Of a stretch of DNA of 56,022 nt, positions 33,866-42,172 are shown piece by piece. Under the pieces are notes generated by a model, which did no database searches, was not told the DNA's origin, and saw only the letters and a list, made by a program, of their open reading frames with translations. The stretch spans positions 1 to 56,022 of the forward strand of contig JAAYVL010000177.1 in assembly GCA_012517205.1 (NCBI GenBank), given 5' to 3'. The position numbers were made by a program, and so were the translations under genes. The first letter of the stretch is position 1, and each line of letters opens with the position of its first letter. This stretch comes from Verrucomicrobiota bacterium (lineage in GTDB: Bacteria > Verrucomicrobiota > Verrucomicrobiia > Limisphaerales > UBA8199).

Positions 33866-35497
33866 CTAAAAACCGCCGCTGGTATTCCGGGTCGCAGCCC
33901 CGGTGCTGCGGACGGTCCGGCCGGAAGTGGCCTGCGTGTTTTGCGTCGCCCGGCGGGTCAGGGGATTGTTATCCCCCAACCGGGAGTTTTGGCTGCTGCT
34001 GCTCCTGCGCGTATTGCGGTTGAACAGGTCCTCGAGCGCCGCTTGCACATCCTGGGGGTCCGCGTTTTGCAGGTCATAGAATCCCACGACCTCCTTGCGG
34101 CCTTTGTCGGCATCCAGCTCCGCGATCATGTCGGCGATCTGCGGCATGAGCGTCTTGGAGGCCATCACGATGAGGGAAGAGGTGCGCGGGTCGGCCACGG
34201 CCAGCACCCGGCCCATCTTTTTGGCGCGGTCGCTGTCGCTGGCGCCGCCGCCGCGGCGGGTGGCGGTGCTGCCGCGGAAAAAGAAGGGCATCTGGGAGCC
34301 CGTGCTGCCGGTGCCGGAAGCGCCGGTGGGCTCGGGGAACAGCAGGGCCAGTTGCTCGGAGATTTCCGCGGGATCCGCGTTGGCCAGGCGAAAGACGCGC
34401 AACTCGGTGACATCGGTGACCTCCTGGTCAATTTCCATGACCATGGTCACGATGGTGGCCAGCAGGTCCGCGGGCGCGCTGATCACGACCGAATTGGAGC
34501 GGTCGTCGCCCACCGCCACCACCTGCGCGGCGGCCGCGCCGCTGCCGGGGCCGCTCCGGTTGTTGCTGCTGCTGCCGCGGCCGCGGTCGCCAAACCCGGG
34601 CGGACCGCCGCCGCCAAACATGCTGAAAAAGCCGCCGCGGCCGGTGGTTTGGCTTCCGGGCGGGGGGGCGAATAGCTGGGTAATGAGCGTCGCGGTTTCT
34701 TTGGCGTCCGCGTATTTGAGCGGCAGCACCCGGATGGTGGAAACGCTGGCAATCGAGGTGTCCAGGGCGGAGATGATTTTCAGCATGCGTTTGATGTCGG
34801 TCTTGGTCGCCACCAGGATCAGCGAGCTGGCGCTTTCGTTGGCGGTGAGCGTGGCCGTGGACGGCAGCAGCAATTCCAGGTTGGGCACCAGTTGGTTGAC
34901 GTTGGCGTGGCGCACGGGGATGATTTGGGTCACGACCTCATTGGATTTTTCCACCGCCTCGGGGTCGTTGCCCTGCACGATTTCAAGGTCTTTGGTTTTG
35001 GCGGAGTCCTGCGCGACAATGGTCAGGATGCGCCCGTTGCGGATGACGGCGTAGCCATTTTTCTTGAGGGCCGAGTTCAGCACTTCGACCGCTTCCTCCC
35101 GGGTCAGATCCTTGCCCTGGACATCCAGCGTGCCGCGCACGTCCGCCTCCTTGTTGATGATAAAGCCGGCGGCGTCGCTCAGGTAGTCCAGGACCAGGTT
35201 AAGCGGGGCGTTATGGAAGTTGAGCCGCAGGCCGTTGGTGCCTTGCTCAATCCGCACTGGCGGTTCCAGCGCGGCCGCCGCGGCGGCCACGCCGTTGGTG
35301 CCGGCGGCCGGGGCGCCGGCGTTCTCCGCGGGGGAAGCGGGCGCGGCCGGTTGCGGGCCGGTGGGGGCGGCCTTGGTGTCCGCCAGGGCCGCCGGGGGGG
35401 CGTTGGTTGGGGTCTCGTCCGGCGCGGGCGCCGCTCCGGCGACGCAAACGCCCGCGGTTAAGCCGGCAAACAACAACAGGTGGTGAATGGTCTTCAT
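33866..35497 (-). CDS. Secretin, N-terminal half (periplasmic N-domains only)
   Basis: 543 residues from the ATG at 35497; a TTG six bases upstream is also possible and is closer to the GGAGG site. A signal peptide is followed by an Ala/Pro-rich linker, an N0/STN-like domain (about 92-165) and three KH-type N-domains (about 192-249, 256-359, 366-464). The last two are interrupted by Gly/Ser/Arg-rich loops. The protein then starts a further N-domain (EVVGFYDLQNADPQDVQAALEDLF, 471-494) but ends in a Ser/Thr/Asn/Arg tail without finishing it. The missing half is at the start of the next gene. It has no barrel. It would form the periplasmic vestibule that contacts the GspC-like protein. Confidence 0.9.
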   Translation of the reverse strand: MKTIHHLLLFAGLTAGVCVAGAAPAPDETPTNAPPAALADTKAAPTGPQPAAPASPAENAGAPAAGTNGVAAAAAALEPPVRIEQGTNGLRLNFHNAPLNLVLDYLSDAAGFIINKEADVRGTLDVQGKDLTREEAVEVLNSALKKNGYAVIRNGRILTIVAQDSAKTKDLEIVQGNDPEAVEKSNEVVTQIIPVRHANVNQLVPNLELLLPSTATLTANESASSLILVATKTDIKRMLKIISALDTSIASVSTIRVLPLKYADAKETATLITQLFAPPPGSQTTGRGGFFSMFGGGGPPGFGDRGRGSSSNNRSGPGSGAAAAQVVAVGDDRSNSVVISAPADLLATIVTMVMEIDQEVTDVTELRVFRLANADPAEISEQLALLFPEPTGASGTGSTGSQMPFFFRGSTATRRGGGASDSDRAKKMGRVLAVADPRTSSLIVMASKTLMPQIADMIAELDADKGRKEVVGFYDLQNADPQDVQAALEDLFNRNTRRSSSSQNSRLGDNNPLTRRATQNTQATSGRTVRSTGAATRNTSGGF

Positions 35498-35503
35498 TGT
35501 CAA

Positions 35504-36499
35504 TTATTCCTCCAGACGTTTTTGCATCAGTCGTTTGATGATGTCGCTCTCCGCGTCGCTGGCGGCGGGGGCCGCGTCCGGGGCGGCCGCGGTCGCGGTG
35601 GTGTTGGTCGCGGTGGAAGCGGCCGGGGTGGAGTTGGCTTCCGCCGGGCTGGCGAGCCGCCAGGGCCCGCCATCTTCGCGGCGCAACTGCGTTCCCACTT
35701 TCAATTCCAGCCGGTTGGTTTCCCCGGCCAGCGCCACATTGTCGGGCGCGATGCCGGCCACCTGGTAGCCGGCAATCGTGTCGCGCAGTTGCAACGCCTT
35801 CCGGAACTCCGAACTGCTTCCGTCAAAAAAGGCGAACCAGCCCTTCGCATAACTCATGGTGCCGACCAGCGTCACGGTATCAATGACCTTGGGCGCGGGC
35901 CGAACCCGGGGCTCCCCCGCCCGGTGCGCGTAGCGGTTGGGGTCAAAGATATTCCGGTCCGCAATGATTTTGAACGCGGAGAAGTCAAGGCTGGCCGGGC
36001 GGCTGTTGGTTCCCGCGGGTGCGGCGGCCGGGCGGCGGTCGCCTTCCGGGCTGGGGTCGCCGGCCGGGCGTGAACTGCTGCGCGTGTTATCACTGGGCCG
36101 CGCGGAACGGCGGCCGCGGAAATGGCGTGCGTCCTTCTGCGATCGGCTGGAACCGGGGAAACGGTTCGTGCCGTTCGTGGCCGCCGCTCCCGTGGCGGGG
36201 CGGCTGGCGCCCGGGGCCGCCGGGCTGGCCGGGGAAACCTCATTGGTGGCGCTGAGGTTTTCGGGCCGCTCCAGATTATCAAACTGGCCGGATTCGACGG
36301 CTTGAAGCAGCTCGCCAAGGCGGGCCAGCATCTCGGAGTCGCTGAGGTCATTCGTATGGTTTTCCGCGGCCGGTTCCTGGGCGGCGGCCGGCGGCCCGCT
36401 GACCAGGAGGAACGCCAGGAGGATCCCGCCCGCCGCCCGGCCGGCGGCCCGCCGCCATCGGCAGCGCCTGGCACTCATTCGTTCGGTCAGCAAGCTCAT
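35504..36499 (-). CDS. GspC/PilP-like inner-membrane linker protein
   Basis: 331 residues from the ATG at 36499. A hydrophobic N-terminal segment (AGGILLAFLLVSGPPAAAQ) is followed by a long Pro/Ser/Thr/Asn-rich spacer. A small beta domain comes next: FKIIADRNIFDPNRY, the GspC-type start, then VTLVGTMSYAKGWFAFFDG, GYQVAGIAPDNVALAGETNRLELKVG. GspC and PilP connect the inner-membrane platform to the secretin N0 domain. No PDZ domain is present. Its place between the PilO-like and secretin genes mirrors pilP in pilMNOPQ. The assignment to GspC rather than PilP is by context. Confidence 0.78.
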   Translation of the reverse strand: MSLLTERMSARRCRWRRAAGRAAGGILLAFLLVSGPPAAAQEPAAENHTNDLSDSEMLARLGELLQAVESGQFDNLERPENLSATNEVSPASPAAPGASRPATGAAATNGTNRFPGSSRSQKDARHFRGRRSARPSDNTRSSSRPAGDPSPEGDRRPAAAPAGTNSRPASLDFSAFKIIADRNIFDPNRYAHRAGEPRVRPAPKVIDTVTLVGTMSYAKGWFAFFDGSSSEFRKALQLRDTIAGYQVAGIAPDNVALAGETNRLELKVGTQLRREDGGPWRLASPAEANSTPAASTATNTTATAAAPDAAPAASDAESDIIKRLMQKRLEE

Positions 36500-36513
36500 A
36501 CGCGGCAGCGGGT

Positions 36514-37047
36514 TCACGGTTTCTGCGGAGTGAGGACCAGGGCGCTGAGTTGCAGGCCCAGCGAAAGCTGCTGGCCTTCCTTGTCGCGCGCGCCCAGTTC
36601 CACCGATTCGAGTTTCAGCGCCATCGGCTCCCGCTCGACGCTGTACAGAAAGCGGCTGAGCTTGCCCAGGTCGCCAGCAACGTCCACGCGGCATTCAAAG
36701 GTCTTGTAATCGTCGCTCTCCTGTTTCCACTGGGGCGTGATGGCCGCGATCGTCACCCCGCTGTTTTGCGCCCAGAGATCAATTGCCTTGAAGACCTGCT
36801 GCTCGGCCGCCGAGGTGTTGGCGGGCAGGGTGTTTTCGGATATTTGCTGCCAGCGGCTGCGGATGCTTGGCTCGCGCTGCTGGAGCAAGCGGCCGTCGGT
36901 AATTTGCTTCTGCAATTCGGTGAGGCGGGCCGCCCGCTGGCCCCAGGCTTTCAGGAGCGGGGACAGCACGAGCCGGTCTCCCGCCAAAAGGACGAGGGCG
37001 GCCCCGGCGGCGATGAGGAGGAATTGCTGGCGGTTTTTAATCGGCAT
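36514..37047 (-). CDS. gspM: GspM/PilO-like platform protein
   Basis: About 177 residues: a short cytoplasmic start (MPIKNRQQ), one membrane span (FLLIAAGAALVLLAGDRLVL), a coiled-coil segment, and a ferredoxin-like periplasmic domain (SGVTIAAITPQWKQESDDYKTFECRVDVAGDLGKLSRFLYSVEREPMALKLESVELG). That domain pattern is typical of PilO and GspM. It pairs with the GspL periplasmic domain. The ATG at 37047 overlaps the end of gspL by 11 bp; a start at 37062 is also possible. Confidence 0.85.
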   Translation of the reverse strand: MPIKNRQQFLLIAAGAALVLLAGDRLVLSPLLKAWGQRAARLTELQKQITDGRLLQQREPSIRSRWQQISENTLPANTSAAEQQVFKAIDLWAQNSGVTIAAITPQWKQESDDYKTFECRVDVAGDLGKLSRFLYSVEREPMALKLESVELGARDKEGQQLSLGLQLSALVLTPQKP

Positions 37048-38497
37048 TTTGGCCCCCCTCATTCCACTGGAAGTTGAACGTGAATTGCAGCGCGGGCGAT
37101 TGGCCCCGGGTTGGTCCCAGGGCCACCTCGCGGAATTGGCGGACCTTGCGCAGGTTTTCGACCGTCTTCAGCAGCGCCGGGTAGTTGCGCGCCGTGCCGG
37201 TGCAGGTCACGTTGTTTAAGCCCCGGATCTCCACGGTCTTGGCCGTCACGGCGCCGTCCTCGGGGAAGGCTTCGGTGAGATGCCGCAGGATGGTCAGGCT
37301 GCGCACCGAGTTGTCGTGCCAGGGCCGATAACGCCGGATTTGTTCCTGCAAATCTTCCAACTGGCGGACCGCCGTCTGCATCCCGCGCCACTGCGATTCC
37401 AGGCGCCAGAGCCGGACCTGCTGGTAAAGGAACAACCCGCCCACCACCAGGGCCGCCGCCGCCGCCGCCATGGCCACCGTGCGCAGCTTGCCCGAAGAAT
37501 AGCGCGCCGCCCATTGCTGCCAGGGCGTCGGCGTGGGCAGCAAAAACTCGAATCCCGCGCGGCGTTCGGCCAGCCGTTCCGCCGTCAGGCTGAAGGCGGG
37601 CGAGACCGGCGTATCCGGGGGCGCCGGGCTGCCGAATTCGTTGGCGGCATAACGTTCCACGGACTCCACTTCCAGGCCGGCCGCCTCCAGCCGCAATTCC
37701 AACTCATCCGCCAATTGGCGGCTCAGGTGGGTCGGGCCAAATACCCGGATGCGCCGCACGGTTTCCCGCAGGCCCGGCGGCAATTGCCCCAGGGTGATGC
37801 GGACTTCGCGGGCCACGACATCCGCCCGGAGCAGCCGCTGGCTTCCCTCGGTTTCGAGCGCGCCTTCCAGCGCCCGCAGCGCTGCCACCCCGCCGCCGGC
37901 CGTAAGCTGTAATCCCACATGACTTTCGCTGATCGCCAGCGCCAGCACGCCGTCCGCCGCCGCGAGGCCGGGGGGTTGCAAGGCCGCGACGCCCAGCGCG
38001 AAGCTCAGCGGCTTTAACTTTGCTGCGCGCAGCGCCCGCTCCAGGGCGGTCAGGTGGTTTTTCGGAATGCCGATCAACAGGGCGTGTTGCTTGCCGTCGG
38101 CGGTCTGGAAGCGCGACGTCGCGATGTGGAGCGTCTGGACATCGCAGGGAAACCCCCGTTCGGCTTCAATCTGCAGCAGGCTGGCAACGTCCGCCTCCGG
38201 CAGTTCCGGTACTTCGACCTGGGTCGTAAGCGCCCACTTGAGCGGCAGGGCCACCACGCAGGGGCGCTCCCGAATCCCCTGGGCCTCCAGATGATTGCGT
38301 ATTTCCCGGCCCACCAATTCGGGGTCATTGGTCAGCGGGTCAAGCGACAGCGAGACGGAGAACGCCCCGTGAACGTGCAGGGCCCCGTTGGCGCGCCGCA
38401 GGGCCAGGCCCTCGAGGCGGCTGCCGTCCAGGGCCAGCCCCAGCACCCCGGAAGGGCGTTGGCGCCGGAACCAGTCTTGTCGGTTCAATTTAATCAT
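37037..38497 (-). CDS. gspL: GspL-like (PilM-PilN fused) platform protein
   Basis: 486 residues. Residues 1-300 form an actin-like cytoplasmic domain (GVLGLALDGSRLEGLALRR at the start; CVVALPLKWALTTQVEVPELPEADVASLLQIEAERGFP as in PilM). One membrane span is at about 338-360 (TVAMAAAAAALVVGGLFLYQQV). Then comes a coiled coil and a PilN/GspL periplasmic ferredoxin-like domain (VTAKTVEIRGLNNVTCTGTARNYPALLKTVENLRKVRQFREVALG). This is the GspL architecture, which anchors the ATPase GspE. It overlaps gspK by 8 bp. Confidence 0.86.
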   Translation of the reverse strand: MIKLNRQDWFRRQRPSGVLGLALDGSRLEGLALRRANGALHVHGAFSVSLSLDPLTNDPELVGREIRNHLEAQGIRERPCVVALPLKWALTTQVEVPELPEADVASLLQIEAERGFPCDVQTLHIATSRFQTADGKQHALLIGIPKNHLTALERALRAAKLKPLSFALGVAALQPPGLAAADGVLALAISESHVGLQLTAGGGVAALRALEGALETEGSQRLLRADVVAREVRITLGQLPPGLRETVRRIRVFGPTHLSRQLADELELRLEAAGLEVESVERYAANEFGSPAPPDTPVSPAFSLTAERLAERRAGFEFLLPTPTPWQQWAARYSSGKLRTVAMAAAAAALVVGGLFLYQQVRLWRLESQWRGMQTAVRQLEDLQEQIRRYRPWHDNSVRSLTILRHLTEAFPEDGAVTAKTVEIRGLNNVTCTGTARNYPALLKTVENLRKVRQFREVALGPTRGQSPALQFTFNFQWNEGGQNAD

Positions 38498-39902
38498 GTT
38501 GTGTCCCCGCTAAGAGCCAGTCCTGGCGCACCTCCGGCCCCAGGGCCCAGCCGAGATGCGTCAGGTCCTGCCGGTAAACGATCACGGGACTGCCGCTGCT
38601 GGTGTCGAAAACGAATTTTACGCGCCGGTATCCGCGGCCAAATGGCCCCAGGGCCGCCACATCCGCAGTGAATTGGTAGCTTTGCGTGGTGAGCACATCG
38701 CGGGCGGCCAGGGTTTGCAGGGCTTCCGGGTAATTCTGCCGCAAGGCGTCCGCCACCCAGGCGATCGAGGTCAGTTCGTCCGGATTGGATTGCCGATAGT
38801 TGACCAGCATTTCCGCCACCGCGACATCCCCCTCCAGCAAGCAGGCCAGCACCGCCGCGCTGGCGGTGTTCACGTTGACCCGGCCCGTGACGTACGCCCC
38901 CTCGGTTGCGGTCAGGTTCGTGCTGATGAGCGCAAACTCCGCCGCCGTCATGCCGCTGCCCAGGTAAAACGCGAGCGGGCTGGTGAAGCGCGTCCCCGTG
39001 GCGCCGCCGCCGGGCGCGCGCCCCGGGCGGCTGCTCGCCAGGCCGACCGTTGCCAGGATTTGATCGGCGCGCGCCGCGCCAAAATTCGTGGCCAGCAGCG
39101 AGCCGAGCTGCGCGGCGAAGCCGTTGAGGTTGGCGACGTTGATGCGGGCGGACCCATCGCGCTGGGTATTCGGCTCGCGGCTATAGACGGTGCAATACTC
39201 CAGCACCCCGGGATCGAGCAGGTTATTCTGGTTGTCATCGGTTTCAGCGGCATCCAGGACGCCATTGCGATTCGCGTCTTCGCCCAGCAGGGTGTCCATG
39301 TCGGCGCCGTAGAGCAGGCGCAACTCGTCCACCGTCTCAAAGAGATCGCACTTGCACTGGTAGGCGGGCTGCTGCATGGCGTAGTAGATGACGGTGGGGC
39401 CATTGCCGTTGGTGTCCCGCCAATCGAGGATGGCCTGGGTCAGGTCTTCGGTCATGCGGGGCAGCCAGATCAGGGTGTCGCCCTCCGCGGAATTAAGGTT
39501 GAGTTTCGCGGCTTCGTCCACCAGGCCAAAGCATAATTGGCCCGGGCCGATCGGGTTGTTGGTATCGCGGCTAATCAGCCAATAGTGGGCTTCCCCGACC
39601 GGGACTGCCTGGCACAGCGGCTCCTCCAGGCTCGGCAGCACGCCGTTGGAGCCATTGCTGATTTGCGCCGCCAGCAGGTAGTTCAGGTAGCGAACCGCGC
39701 CTTCAATTGCCTGGTCCGCCGCTTGCGCCGACACCCGGTTGTCGGCGGCGCGCAGTTCAAAGCTCATGGCGTTGGCGAAATACAACGCCAGGCTTACCAA
39801 GCCGAAGGCAATCCACAACACGATCACCAGCACCGAACCGGCGCGGCGGCGGCGCGCGGACCGGGCGAACCCGGAGGCCGGAGATTTTTCCCGCAGCCTC
39901 AT
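38490..39902 (-). CDS. gspK: Minor pseudopilin GspK
   Basis: 470 residues. The N-terminus RRRRAGSVLVIVLWIAFGLVSLALYFAN is the GspK-type prepilin helix. A large head domain follows with KLNLNSAEGDTL, ILDWRDTNGNG and, near the end, RVNVNTASAAVLACLLEG, the helix-hairpin-like GspK motif. GspK caps the pseudopilus tip. The head contains a canonical EF-hand-type loop at residues 209-220 (DANRNGVLDAAE), followed by a weaker one (DDNQNNLLD). At 470 residues it is longer than Escherichia coli GspK. It overlaps gspJ by 4 bp. Confidence 0.9.
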   Translation of the reverse strand: MRLREKSPASGFARSARRRRAGSVLVIVLWIAFGLVSLALYFANAMSFELRAADNRVSAQAADQAIEGAVRYLNYLLAAQISNGSNGVLPSLEEPLCQAVPVGEAHYWLISRDTNNPIGPGQLCFGLVDEAAKLNLNSAEGDTLIWLPRMTEDLTQAILDWRDTNGNGPTVIYYAMQQPAYQCKCDLFETVDELRLLYGADMDTLLGEDANRNGVLDAAETDDNQNNLLDPGVLEYCTVYSREPNTQRDGSARINVANLNGFAAQLGSLLATNFGAARADQILATVGLASSRPGRAPGGGATGTRFTSPLAFYLGSGMTAAEFALISTNLTATEGAYVTGRVNVNTASAAVLACLLEGDVAVAEMLVNYRQSNPDELTSIAWVADALRQNYPEALQTLAARDVLTTQSYQFTADVAALGPFGRGYRRVKFVFDTSSGSPVIVYRQDLTHLGWALGPEVRQDWLLAGTQHD

Positions 39903-40675
39903 AAGGACTCCTCCGCCATCGCGCGGGCGTGAGTTTGCGGCGCCAGCGGGACGACCATCTCAATCGGAGACGGTTCGCCTCCCGCCTGGCCCGGGCGGGA
40001 CGCAAGCTGGATGCGGACGCGCACGGCCACCGGCAGGTTGGTGTCGGTGGTGCTGGTATCCCAGGTGTCGCGCCATTGCGCGCCATCATAACAATCAAAC
40101 TCCAGCGTCTGTACCCCGCGCATCAGCCGCTGGATGTCCGGGGCCAGAATGGTGGTGGCCAACAAATTGCGATGCACGCAGCGCACCAAGTCCATGCCGG
40201 CCTGCTCCCGGTTCGCGGGGGCCTTCAATTCATAGAAAACCTCCTGCACATCGCCCCAGGGGGCGCGGTCGGAAAGGGTGCCGGTTGTGGTGTAGAAATC
40301 CAGCCCCGCGCTGCCGGCTTCGCCGCTCAAGCCCATCGTGGCCCCGACCGCCGGCACCCCACACCGGAAATCGCCCGCCAGCGACCTGCCCGGGTTGACC
40401 GTTCCTTTCAAATCCTGGTATAGCAGGGCCAGCGCCCGATTAACCGGCAGCGATTCTTCGAGGGCGCCGGAGGTATTGTCCCGCAGGCGCAGGGCGGTGG
40501 CAAACACCCCGTTGATGGCCACCAGGACAATGGCGCAAATGGCCAGCGCCAGCAGCATCTCGATGAGCGTAAAGGCCTGGGCGCCGGAGCGCGAAACCGC
40601 TTTTCCCGTCCGGACGGCGGCGATGCGCCCCGGGCGCGGGGCGGTCTTCAGTTTCAGATTTCGCGTCCGGTTCAT
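39899..40675 (-). CDS. gspJ: Minor pseudopilin GspJ
   Basis: 258 residues. A 35-residue basic leader precedes the prepilin motif QAFTLIEMLLALAICAIVLVAINGVFATALRLRD, with Glu at position +5 after the cleavage site. A beta-rich head domain with VQEVFYELKAPANREQAGMDLVRCVHRNLL follows, as in GspJ. The leader is long for the family. The gene starts 11 bp after gspI ends. Confidence 0.87.
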   Translation of the reverse strand: MNRTRNLKLKTAPRPGRIAAVRTGKAVSRSGAQAFTLIEMLLALAICAIVLVAINGVFATALRLRDNTSGALEESLPVNRALALLYQDLKGTVNPGRSLAGDFRCGVPAVGATMGLSGEAGSAGLDFYTTTGTLSDRAPWGDVQEVFYELKAPANREQAGMDLVRCVHRNLLATTILAPDIQRLMRGVQTLEFDCYDGAQWRDTWDTSTTDTNLPVAVRVRIQLASRPGQAGGEPSPIEMVVPLAPQTHARAMAEESL

Positions 40676-40686
40676 GAGCCGTTTGT

Positions 40687-41118
40687 CTAAGGCAGCGTGC
40701 TGTCCGCCAGCGTGCTCAAGCGCACGGAATAGTCGCGGTTGCGCGCCGTGTAGGTCACCTCCACCGTCAGCAGGCGCATCGCCTCCTGGTTGGGGTCCTG
40801 ATCCCAGGGATCATTCTGGAGAGTCCACCGGAACTGGCGCTGCGCCTCCGTCAGGGTGCCGCTTTGAACCGACTGGTTCCAGTTGGTGGCCAGCAGGCTC
40901 TCGGCCAGCAGCCGTTGCGCCACGCGGACGGCTTCGCCTTTGCGCTCCGCCACGGTCCCCGCCAGGCTGGCGATGTGCAACCCCCCGAGCGCGGTCGGAA
41001 TCACGATCGCCATGAACAGCAGCGCCGCCAGCATCTCCGCCAGCGTGAACGCTGCCTCGGATAGCCTTTTCGCGCCGGCGAGCCGCCGGCGGCTAGTCAT
41101 GGGCGCTGCGGATTTCAT
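40687..41118 (-). CDS. gspI: Minor pseudopilin GspI
   Basis: 143 residues: the prepilin motif EAAFTLAEMLAALLFMAIVIPTALGGLHIASLAG followed by a short head (RVAQRLLAESLLATNWNQSVQSGTL... VEVTYTARNRDYSVRLSTL), matching GspI in order and size. It overlaps the end of gspH; a second ATG at 41100 would give an 8-bp overlap. Confidence 0.86.
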   Translation of the reverse strand: MKSAAPMTSRRRLAGAKRLSEAAFTLAEMLAALLFMAIVIPTALGGLHIASLAGTVAERKGEAVRVAQRLLAESLLATNWNQSVQSGTLTEAQRQFRWTLQNDPWDQDPNQEAMRLLTVEVTYTARNRDYSVRLSTLADSTLP

Positions 41119-41710
41119 AGTTCAATCCATCCCGCGACTGCGCCAGCCAAAGCGAGCCGCCGTCGTGGCTGGTCAGTTGCAATTTCACCGGGCTGGTGTC
41201 GCCGACCGTCCCGTCCGGCAGAAAGCGAATCGCCGGCAGATGGGCCCGGGCGAGCGCCACGCGCGGCGCGCTGGCCCGGCGGGTTTCCCGGGAATGCGGC
41301 AGCGCGCTGGCCGGAGCCGCGGCCGCCGTCCCGCCGATCACCTTGATTTGCAAATCGCTGTCGAGGGCAAACTCCACGGCTTTGGGATCGCTGGGTTCAT
41401 AACTGGGTTCCGCGGCCAGCCCAAATTCCCCCGCCGCCGCATCCACCCATAAATCCATCGGCACTCCCTCGGATACCGCGCGGCTCTGGCCGCTGCGCGT
41501 CAGCGCCAGCAACCGGCGCGCTTCCGAATCCAGCGTCCGGCCATGGAAAAAGCGTGAGAGCTTCGGCGCGGTCAACGCGACCACCACCGTCAGCAGGGCC
41601 ATCACCAGGATCAACTCGATAAGCGTGAACCCGTTTGGCCGCCGGCGCCCGTTTCCGCCCGCGCCCGCGTCGGCGCGCATGCGCGCCCGGTTGTCTGGCT
41701 GCGCGTTCAC
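41093..41710 (-). CDS. gspH: Minor pseudopilin GspH
   Basis: 205 residues. The prepilin motif NGFTLIELILVMALLTVVVALTAPKLSRFF is followed by the GspH head start GRTLDSEARRLLALTRSGQSRAVSEGVPMDLWVD and the end IRFLPDGTVGD. The leader before the cleavage site is about 27 residues. It overlaps gspG by 4 bp. Confidence 0.88.
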   Translation of the reverse strand: MNAQPDNRARMRADAGAGGNGRRRPNGFTLIELILVMALLTVVVALTAPKLSRFFHGRTLDSEARRLLALTRSGQSRAVSEGVPMDLWVDAAAGEFGLAAEPSYEPSDPKAVEFALDSDLQIKVIGGTAAAAPASALPHSRETRRASAPRVALARAHLPAIRFLPDGTVGDTSPVKLQLTSHDGGSLWLAQSRDGLNYEIRSAHD

Positions 41711-42153
41711 CGTTTGAGGGTCCAGTTGCCGATCACCATGTTTTCGCCCGGCGGCCCCGGAGAGCTCAAATCATACGAGGTGGGATTATGCCGTCCCGGG
41801 CATTCGTAGATGTAATCGTTGCCCCACGGGTCTTTGGGAAGGGCATCGGCCTGGAGATACGGCCCGCGCCAGTTCTGGGCATCGCGCGGCTGCTGGATCA
41901 AATCCATCAGCCCGTTCCGGCCCCGGGGATAGTAGCCATTGTCCACTTCGTAGGCTTCCAGGGCCGTTTTGAAGGTGGCGATCTGGGTTTGCGTCGCGGC
42001 GATCTGGGCCTGCCGGGTGCGATTCGTAAACCGGGGCAGCACAATGGCCGCCAGGATGCCCAGGATCACCAGCACCAACAGCAATTCCACCAGCGTGAAG
42101 CCCCGCGCTCGCCCGCCGGCCGTTCGGTTCTTGTTTAATGGGTTGAGTCTCAT
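41707..42153 (-). CDS. gspG: Major pseudopilin GspG
   Basis: 148 residues. The motif RGFTLVELLLVLVILGILAAIVLPRFTNRTRQAQ is the GspG consensus. The head contains FKTALEAYEVDNGYYPRGRNGLMDLIQQP and DPWGNDYIYECPGRHNPTSYDLSSPGPPGE, the calcium-site region seen in major pseudopilins. It forms the body of the pseudopilus and needs a prepilin peptidase, which is not encoded in this window. Confidence 0.95.
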   Translation of the reverse strand: MRLNPLNKNRTAGGRARGFTLVELLLVLVILGILAAIVLPRFTNRTRQAQIAATQTQIATFKTALEAYEVDNGYYPRGRNGLMDLIQQPRDAQNWRGPYLQADALPKDPWGNDYIYECPGRHNPTSYDLSSPGPPGENMVIGNWTLKR

Positions 42154-42172
42154 AAGTCAGCTTCGTCGTAGG

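Noticed and set aside
33811-33866. The split secretin as a simple frameshift or sequencing error
   Set aside because: The second gene has a full signal peptide, a Gly/Ser linker and a ribosome site. The 54-bp gap does not encode a missing piece in any frame.
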